64,000 nt of DNA from positions 372,001-436,000 of the forward strand of contig NZ_JBBOBR010000002.1 of the NCBI RefSeq assembly GCF_038002165.1, read 5' to 3'. The position numbers and the translations under genes were made by a program. Positions within the stretch are counted from its first letter, which is position 1, and every line of letters begins with the position of its first letter. The DNA comes from Cytobacillus sp. FSL H8-0458 (GTDB lineage Bacteria; Bacillota; Bacilli; Bacillales; Cytobacillaceae). Below, piece after piece: positions 63,241 to 64,000 of the stretch. The notes under the pieces are model-generated. The model worked only from the letters and a program-made list of their open reading frames with translations. It ran no database searches and was not told where the DNA came from.

Positions 63241-63926
63241 CTATTTGCAGGTTTTGCTTTCTGTTTGCAAGTTTTTCTTACTATTTGCAGAATGAGAAAC
63301 TCTAATTGCAAGTTGGCGATTCTATTTGCAGAAATCCAGATTCTATTTACAGCGTTCACAATTCGGTTCTTTTCCAACAAAAATAGATCCAGCCATCGCG
63401 CCGGTTCTATTTATTTGTAAATGGTGTGCTATTTGCAAGCTTTGCTTTCTATTTGCAAGTTTACCGCTACTATTTGCGGAATGAAGAACCCTATTTGCAA
63501 GTTTACGATTCTATTTGCAAAAATCCAGATTCTATTTGCAGCGTTCACAATTCGGTTCTTTTCCAACAAAAATAGATCCAGCCATCACGCCGGTTCTATT
63601 TATTTGTAAATGGTGTGCTATTTGCAGGTTTTGCTTTCTATTTGCAAGTTTACCGCTACTATTTGCGGAATGAAGAACCCTATTTGCAAGTTGGCGATTC
63701 TATTTGCAAAAATCCAGATTCTATTTGCAGCGTTCACAATTCGGTTCTTTTCCAACAAAAATAGAACCAGCCATCACGCCGGTTCTATTTATTTGTAAAT
63801 GGTGTGCTATTTGCAGGTTTTACTTTCTATTTGCAAGTTTACCGCTACTATTTGCGGAATGAAGAACCCTATTTGTAAGTTTGCGATTCTATTTGCAGAA
63901 ATCCAGATTCTATTTGCAGCGTTCAC
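63241..63926 (-). repeat. TGCAAATAG array E: four ~189-bp units (minus orientation)
   Basis: Units start with CTATTTGCA at 63241, 63429, 63618 and 63807 (spacing 188, 189, 189). Each has six CTATTTGCA copies 20-21 bp apart, and ends in CTATTTGCAGCGTTCAC, that is GTGAAC-GC-TGCAAATAG on the minus strand. Linkers contain AATTCGGTTCTTTTCCAA and the inverted pair AATAGATCC/GGTTCTATT. The last three units are 97% alike or so by eye. Similar 62-residue frames in successive units reflect the 189-bp period (divisible by 3). The gap from 63148 to the right edge holds no other feature. Confidence 0.88.
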
Positions 63927-64000
63927 AATTCGGTTCTTTTCCAATAAAAATAGAACCAGCAACGCCGGTTCTATAAATTATTTCTTGCTGTAAAATCGAT

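Noticed and set aside
63241..63926. Tandem 62-residue protein genes with Cys/Ile-rich heptads
   Set aside because: The frames arise from a 189-bp unit and ~21-bp repeat, lack ribosome binding sites, and the same 9-mer occurs in array A with steps that break the frame.

Overview
The window looks like chromosomal DNA of a low-to-mid GC, aerobic, spore-forming Bacillaceae (Bacillus / Cytobacillus / Mesobacillus type). The grounds are AGGAGG-type ribosome binding sites, frequent TTG and GTG starts, sigma-A promoters with 17-bp spacers, CcpA (cre) boxes, a PyrR attenuator, sigma-54 activators and several PTS operons. No rRNA, tRNA, insertion sequence, phage gene or CRISPR-cas locus was seen. Almost every gene belongs to a catabolic or uptake module with its own regulator, so this is an accessory carbon-utilisation region.

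Layout. (1) 1-6.7 kb, minus strand: sigma-54 activator, NDP-forming acyl-CoA-synthetase-like protein, two-subunit CoA-transferase, TAXI binding protein and fused TRAP permease (cut by the left edge), behind a consensus -24/-12 promoter with two activator palindromes. (2) 7.0-10.8 kb: ascorbate-type PTS (IIC, IIB) and an MtlR/LicR-like regulator. (3) 11.0-17.7 kb: ROK regulator, ABC importer and a fumarase/argininosuccinate-lyase-family enzyme; a secreted PIG-L deacetylase (18.0-20.5 kb) is divergent, and both promoters carry TTAGT-type palindromes. (4) 20.9-22.5 kb: NERD-domain protein and two small unknown genes between two inverted repeat arrays. (5) 23.0-26.0 kb: two chemoreceptors. (6) 26.2-36.4 kb: glucitol-type PTS (GutM, IIC, IIBC, IIA), SorC regulator, SAF-domain dehydrogenase, a complete acetoin/pyruvate-dehydrogenase-like complex (E1a, E1b, E2, E3) and an HPr. 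One operator motif recurs at three promoters in this block. (7) 37.2-43.4 kb: second SorC regulator, divergent from a galactitol-type PTS operon with a class II aldolase/epimerase. (8) 43.4-49.4 kb: Fe-alcohol dehydrogenase, GntP permease and CoA-acylating semialdehyde dehydrogenase behind a second sigma-54 promoter, with its activator upstream. (9) 50.3-55.8 kb: GntP permease, LacI repressor and three NAD-type dehydrogenases under two LacI-type palindromes. (10) 56.9-63.1 kb: M42 peptidase, oligopeptide-type binding protein, codBA with a PyrR-type leader, and a SpoIIAA-like protein.

The two signals that most deserve attention are these. First, the SorC-type operator motif ties a sugar-alcohol PTS, a dehydrogenase and a 2-oxoacid/acetoin-dehydrogenase-like complex with its own HPr into one apparent regulon, which suggests an undescribed route from a PTS substrate to an acyl-CoA. 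Second, five polar arrays of the 9-mer TGCAAATAG recur every 20-21 bp and all begin with the same head, GTGAAC-N2. They fill the larger intergenic gaps and flank whole modules.

All positions and motifs were read by eye. Substrates are inferred from family and context and are not established.
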